NCBI RefSeq assembly: GCF_000006565.2
Contig: NC_031479.1
Span: 1,550,001-1,614,000 of the forward strand
DNA: 64,000 nucleotides
Direction: 5' to 3'
From: Toxoplasma gondii ME49
Taxonomy: Eukaryota; Apicomplexa; Conoidasida; Eucoccidiorida; Sarcocystidae
Shown here: one piece after another, positions 59,701 through 64,000 of the stretch
How the letters are laid out: every line of letters starts with the position of its first letter
Position numbering within the stretch: the stretch's first letter is position 1
Program-made: the position numbers and the translations under genes
The notes under the pieces: model-generated
Told to the model about the DNA's origin: nothing
Databases searched by the model: none
The model's input: only the letters and a program-made list of their open reading frames with translations

Positions 59701-60554
59701 GGAGCCTTACGACGACGTCAAAGATGAGGTTCGTCTTTTCTGCGGTCGCCAGTTTCTTTCTTCTGCTTAAGCCTCTTTTTTTTAACTCTCGCCTCTGCAG
59801 TCCACCATGTGAAACAGAAAAGCTAACGAATTTGTATTCATGACATTCATGCGTTTTCATCTGGCAGCGTTGCACTTTCTGCGAGAGTGCAGAGTTTGTG
59901 TTTTTCTTCAGAGACGTGGAAGCAACAAGCTGCTGCTGTGCAGCGAAGATTTCTCAAACATCGACGTTGTTGACATCGAGACGCCTCTCCCCGTGGATCC
60001 CCGCAAAGGTTTTTCCTCTTTCAAATTTGTTCCAGGGACCGGAGACAAAGTAGGGAGGAGCTTTCGCTTTTGAAACATCTGTACATTTGCACGTTCAGTA
60101 TTGTGTACAGGCATCTCCTCACAGTACGCACCCATAGAAGAGTCTCTCGATTATCTATTTGCCCTGCACTGCGCCCAAGTGTACGTACAGCACCCCTCGC
60201 TCGGTCGACTTTCTGTTGATGTAGGCCTAGGCAGGTGCCCTTCTGAACCTGCAAGCGTGGAAAGTAGGAGCGTGGAGCGGGTCCGAGGCCATCTGCAGGA
60301 GACTGTTTTTCAGGGTCGAACGAGACGCGTATGGCGAGTTCCCTGTTTTTTGCGACGCTCACACTTGCATGCAGTGTTTTGTGCATGCACAATGTTGGCG
60401 TTGTCAGGTTATTTTGGCGGTGAAGTCTCTGGAAGACTCGACGCAGAACCTGCAACAGTCTTTCTTGACGATCTTTGACATCTCTGGTCGCGTGCTTCTT
60501 CCGGATACTCCTTTTCCGCATGAAAGTAAATACGAAGGCGTTGCGTTCGTCTGA
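56756..60554 (+). CDS. Calcium-dependent apyrase (CANT1/SCAN-type nucleotidase), type II membrane protein
   Basis: Six exons close in phase to 535 residues: 56756-57842, 58556-58664, 59232-59300, 59671-59728, 59912-60049 and 60408-60554. The chosen ATG gives a short basic cytosolic end, a signal-anchor (LCLLLFLVTVLLLCSSW) and a lumenal stem of about 140 residues rich in Ala/Arg/Glu. The five-bladed propeller motifs follow in order: VVFIADLDVGSR, RGMELSELVMFNEELLTFDD, LVEGDG, KIEWATVKG, LYVGSFGKEYT, PGYIIHEAINWS, VVLPRRVSREPYD, GFSSFKFVPGTGD and KYEGVAF. Human CANT1 and arthropod apyrases hydrolyse UDP, GDP or ATP with calcium. In ER/Golgi this clears UDP formed during glycosylation and protein folding. 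The propeller length is typical and the stem is longer than usual. A start further upstream (the frame is open to 56270) cannot be excluded. Confidence 0.88.
58816..58860. repeat. (TA)n microsatellite in apyrase intron 2
   Basis: Alternating TA runs with interspersed ATAGATA units within the intron between exons ending 58664 and starting 59232. Confidence 0.85.
59500..59585. repeat. Compound TA/TATATG microsatellite in apyrase intron 3
   Basis: About 85 bases of ATATATATG, TATATGCA and TATATGTG units in the intron before the exon at 59671. Long apparent frames on both strands here are repeat artefacts. Confidence 0.9.
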
Positions 60555-60712
60555 AGAAGAAGAAGAGAGTCCAGCAAGGACGAAGATGGAAAAAAGAGGA
60601 CGAGGCGGCGAACAAGAGGAGAGAAGAGCGAGACGAGGAGAGGAAGAGGACGGAGGTAGCCGGGCGGAAAGGAAGAAGCGCGAGAAGGAAGAAGAGGAAG
60701 AGAAGATTTTTA
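60550..60712 (+). repeat. Polypurine tract directly after the apyrase stop codon
   Basis: About 160 bases that are mostly A and G (GAAGAAGAAGAAGAG, GAGGAGAGAAGAGC and similar) begin at the stop codon. The tract is in the 3' untranslated region. One frame would read as Glu/Arg/Lys-rich but follows a stop and has no start of its own. Confidence 0.85.
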
Positions 60713-62245
60713 CTTTTCAAGGTCGCCAGCGGAGAGGGAGGGTCTCTGGAAAGGGAGACAGTTGAACAGAGTAAACTCCGCCAGGCGGCATATGCAGGGA
60801 AAGCGAGCGGCGAGTCCTCTCGAGCAGTTCTTTAATCTGTCGTCTGCGCCCTCAGGGAGAGAAACGCTACATCCGGTGATCCGCGTTTCCGGAAACATTG
60901 TCGATGAAAAAGTTTCTTCACTTTAAAAATGTATCTGGGCGTCCATGCGCCTGTGCAGGTGTACGATCCTGTTCTGCGCGCTTTATCCGAGGATAAGCCG
61001 CACAGCTTCCGGCACCGTTTTCGCTCTTTCCTGGGCGCGCGCGTGGTGCGTCTCTCCGTTGTTCAGTTTCTTGTCGCCTCCTCCGTTGCTTTGACTCCTG
61101 TCTCTCAGAGGCTTTTTCCTCGTCCGGCATGTGCCTGCATGCGCGCTGTCTGTTCTTGTGTCGATCCTGAAACTGGCTTGTCGGTGGCTCACAACTGGAG
61201 TCCTCGTTCAGGCTCCTATAGGTACCTGCTGTCTCTCCTCGACGCAAGGTTCTCCAGGGTGCCCACAGGCAGGCGCCGAAGAGCTGGATGCTCCTGGATT
61301 CCTCGGCTGTACGTACACCTGACTCTGCGTGACTCATGCGCGTTTCGACGCGCAGTGAAAGAACTCTCTCGAATCGATTTCTTGTGAGCTTTCGAGGAAG
61401 TGAGAGAAAAGTCTTTCTCAGCAGACGCGTGTCTGCCCCTGCACAAGACTGCTTCTTCTGGCGAGGGATATAAGGTCGGGAAGTTGCGCGGCAGTCTTCT
61501 GCAGCTTTCAGGGCAAGGACTCTGCGCAGGAACCATTCGTTTCGCGGTGTCCAACTGCTTCTTCTGCACGGCAGCCTCAAAAAGAGAGAAACTGCGCTGC
61601 GCAAAAAAGTCACGAAAAACTTCGTAGAGGCCGTCCACACACGACGCCCAAACCTGTCACCTAAAAGCACAGAAGAATGTCCGTCATTTATGCATTCATA
61701 TATGTATACATTTATTTATATTTTATTCATATTTACGTGCAGGTCTGTGCATATTATGAACAGATGCTTGCATGCATGAAGTGACGGAGAGATTTTAAAA
61801 CACACATCCAGGCATCTCCGCACTACATCCACATACGCATATATATATATATATATGTATATAATTATTTATGAACATGTTTGTAGATGGTATTTCTTTA
61901 TCGACATGTGCCTGCACACTTGCATGCCTGAACGGATGGGCATTTCTGCCCGAGTGTACATAGTTGCATCTCTGCACAAACTTTAGATGCACTTGCAACT
62001 ATATATATATATTTATATATATATAAATGTGGGTGTAGGGCTGTATATTGGTGTTTATTTACGTCTATTGGTGCGAAAGAGCAAGTCCGCCCACAGGTTG
62101 AAAAGTATAGTTCCTCAGTGTGCGGCAAGCGCCTCGCGTTGTACGGAGTTGTGTCGACGGCGAGAGGCGGGAGAAAGGTTCTGGACTCTAGACTTCCCGG
62201 TCATTCTCGCGGAGAGAACTGAGTAAAGCGCTCTCCAGCGGGTCT
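60713..62245. other. Apyrase 3' flank between convergent genes
   Basis: The apyrase gene and the minus-strand gene at the right edge converge here. The stretch holds TA microsatellites (about 61838-61860 and 62001-62030). A minus-strand frame at 61638-61216 begins with a protein-like segment but loses it and has no splice partners. Confidence 0.4.
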
Positions 62246-64000
62246 TCAATGCGCGACCTTTTGAACGCCAGCTGTCGAAACGCGACCTTCACTTTCCCTG
62301 TCTCCTCTCCGACGTTTTTCTTTTTTCCCCGCGAACAAGGAGGGGAAGTTGCTTTTCGACACAAAGATATCCTCTATCCTCGAATGAGAAGCGGCCTTCG
62401 ACAAAGAGACGACGTCGGAGATTTCGCGTGAGATCTGATCGCGAAGACCTGCACACGCAGTGGCCCGTTGCGCCGCTTCACCGAAAAAACTTCGCAGGCG
62501 AATCTCCTGAGAGTTCCGCGACGCAAATTCCAGATTTGCTCCGGTGCAGCTTCGAAAACTTGTCCGCTTCTTTAGTTCCCAAACACTAAGTGAAAAGAAA
62601 CGAAAATTTGCGAAAATATCAAAGGCGCGTCAGCTGCGTCTGTTCATTCGGACCCGTCCTCTGATTTTCTTACACCGGCCTCAGTCCACCGCGAGACTTG
62701 TCGATTTTGAGGTGAACAACCACAAAAAGACATTCCTTGAGATCACTCATATATATATTTATATTTATATATTTATTTATATAATTATACATTTATGTAT
62801 ATGGACTTCTGCATGTGGCTTCTACATACATATACTTGTTGTTTACACGTGTGTATAGGATATACATTAGAGAAAAGTATAGCATATACATGAGAAATTG
62901 AAGTCAATAATTTATTTGTATCTTTTTATGGAGATGTAGGATTCTGTCTTCTTGGAGTGGTCGGCTCACACCTAACTACCATTACCTCTTTCTCTCTCTC
63001 TACATGTTTATATATATATATATATATATATATGTCTATCTATGTCGACTCGTTTAGATGCCTTCACAAATGTTGCATATTGAACATCACCGGAAATGTT
63101 TACATCTTCAGAAACGAGTAAGTATAGGCACATGCGGTGCACAGCCAATATGGAGGGCAATGTCTGTACCTTTTACACTCTTGTGGCGAGGCCATGATGC
63201 GAGAGGAAGAACGGCTTTCTCTGCTTCTCTTTTGTGCAGTTTTCTCAGGACTTCTTTGCCTCCTTCGCACACCCGTCTGCTGGGGAAAATCGGAATTTCA
63301 CCGTTGAAGTGCTTTCAGAGACTAAGGTGGTTGTTTTTCAGAATCTGCATCCCTTTTTCGCACGGAAGTTTTCTCGCCAGCGCTGCATGCATGCGAAAAG
63401 GGAACTCGCTGGATGAGCAAGGTAGGGGCGCCCGTTTGTAGCCAGAAGAAGACCGATTTGCCTCTGATCTTTCCAACTTTTACGCCGAGTCCTCGACTTG
63501 TCTTGTTTGATTTCCCTCGCTCCTGTCTCTCTGCCGCAGAGCCTTTTCGGTGGGGGAACGGCGTTTCTCTTCCTTTTGCGGACGCGCGTCATCCGGCAGT
63601 TCGGAGAACAGAGGATTTCTCGCGTTTTTCCTGCCTTTGCTTCGTCTCCCCCTCCACTGTTCTCTTCTCCCCAGCGCGGCACTTGTTCTCCAGACGTCTG
63701 TCTCTGTCGTTTGCCGGATTGTTTCTCTGTTGTTTTACCTCGGCGTTCCCGCCCGGCCCTCTCCGCGCGCTGCCTTTTCGTCGTCTCGAAAACTGTAAAC
63801 TTCCGCGCGGCGGGGGTCGGCACAGATTCGCCATCCCTTTTTGCCGTCCCCTCTCTGGCCGTCGTCTTCCTCTTGCGTTCTTCCCTCTTCTCGCCTCTTC
63901 TTCACTCTCCGCTCTACGTCGCAGGACTCCTCTTTCCTTCCTCGTTCCTCTCCCCCGTCTCCCGCTGGCCGCGCCGCCTTCTCCCTGCCTCTCCCTGTTC
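62246..64000 (-). CDS. 3' part of a charged orphan protein, 5' end beyond the window
   Basis: Two minus-strand exons fit in phase. The upstream one runs from beyond the right edge to 63739 and encodes a very charged Arg/Glu/Lys stretch (ERRVKKRREEGRTQEEDDGQ) followed by GWRICADPRRAEVYSFRDDE, ending at an AG|GTAAAAC donor in phase 2. The terminal exon is 62585-62246. It starts after CTTTTCACTTAG in the matching phase and encodes 112 residues with amphipathic helices (GLRDQISREISDVVSLSKAA), ending in TGA. The 1.15-kb intron carries TA repeats. I recognise no family. The protein is incomplete at its N-terminus because the window ends. Confidence 0.55.
62750..63033. repeat. TA microsatellites in the intron of the edge gene
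   Basis: TATATTTATA blocks at about 62748-62785 and a TA run at about 63008-63033, both within the proposed intron 62586-63738. Confidence 0.85.

Noticed and set aside
63061..63416. A two-exon plus-strand candidate with a strong GTAAGT donor and good acceptor
   Set aside because: It falls inside the intron of the minus-strand edge gene, whose two exons join in exact phase without it. The product would be about 75 residues with no recognisable feature. It stays possible as a nested gene.
1..64000. tRNA, rRNA, CRISPR arrays, transposons and bacterial-type operons
   Set aside because: I looked for B-box-like GGTTCGA motifs, rRNA cores, spaced palindromic repeats, transposase or reverse transcriptase motifs and terminal repeats and saw none that hold up by eye. 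A tRNAscan or Infernal run would be needed to exclude small RNAs.

Overview
The window is nuclear DNA of a coccidian apicomplexan of the Toxoplasma/Hammondia/Neospora group. The decisive marker is an intact single-exon dense granule protein GRA4 gene (39170-40207, minus strand). Several residues differ from the Toxoplasma gondii GRA4 I remember, so a sister species such as Hammondia hammondi, or a divergent strain, fits best; this is from memory and was not computed. Other traits agree: genes with many small exons bounded by GT-AG introns, long untranslated regions, (TA)n microsatellites in introns and gaps, TGCATGC-type motifs and roughly 50% GC.

Layout: a coiled-coil gene runs on the minus strand (about 1.9-8.5 kb). 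A gene-poor stretch with one tentative secreted-protein gene follows (10.5-11.5 kb). A single-exon eight-span membrane protein (12.5-14.7 kb) and a small acidic protein (15 kb) are next. A seven-exon p24/TMED cargo-receptor gene lies at 19.5-23.5 kb and carries a huge Gln/Pro/Gly/Tyr-rich lumenal arm. An eleven-exon PP2C phosphatase fills 25.5-31.5 kb. Two minus-strand orphans follow (33.8-34.6 kb and 35.0-37.1 kb), the second with an N-terminus like an apicoplast-targeting leader. GRA4 is next, then a four-exon secreted acidic/His-rich protein (43-45 kb). After a region of weak candidates come a CRAL-TRIO (Sec14-like) protein with an N-terminal membrane anchor (48.5-53 kb) and a six-exon type II membrane apyrase (56.8-60.6 kb). 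The 3' part of a minus-strand charged protein runs off the right edge.

Functionally the recognisable genes lean towards the secretory pathway: a p24 ER-Golgi cargo receptor, a Sec14-like lipid-transfer protein, an ER/Golgi nucleotidase and two exported or secreted proteins. There is no operon logic in this organism, so this is co-location, not proof of joint function. Exon models for TMED, PP2C, apyrase, CRAL-TRIO and the secreted protein were derived by hand and their reading phases close exactly. The minus-strand orphans are less certain.
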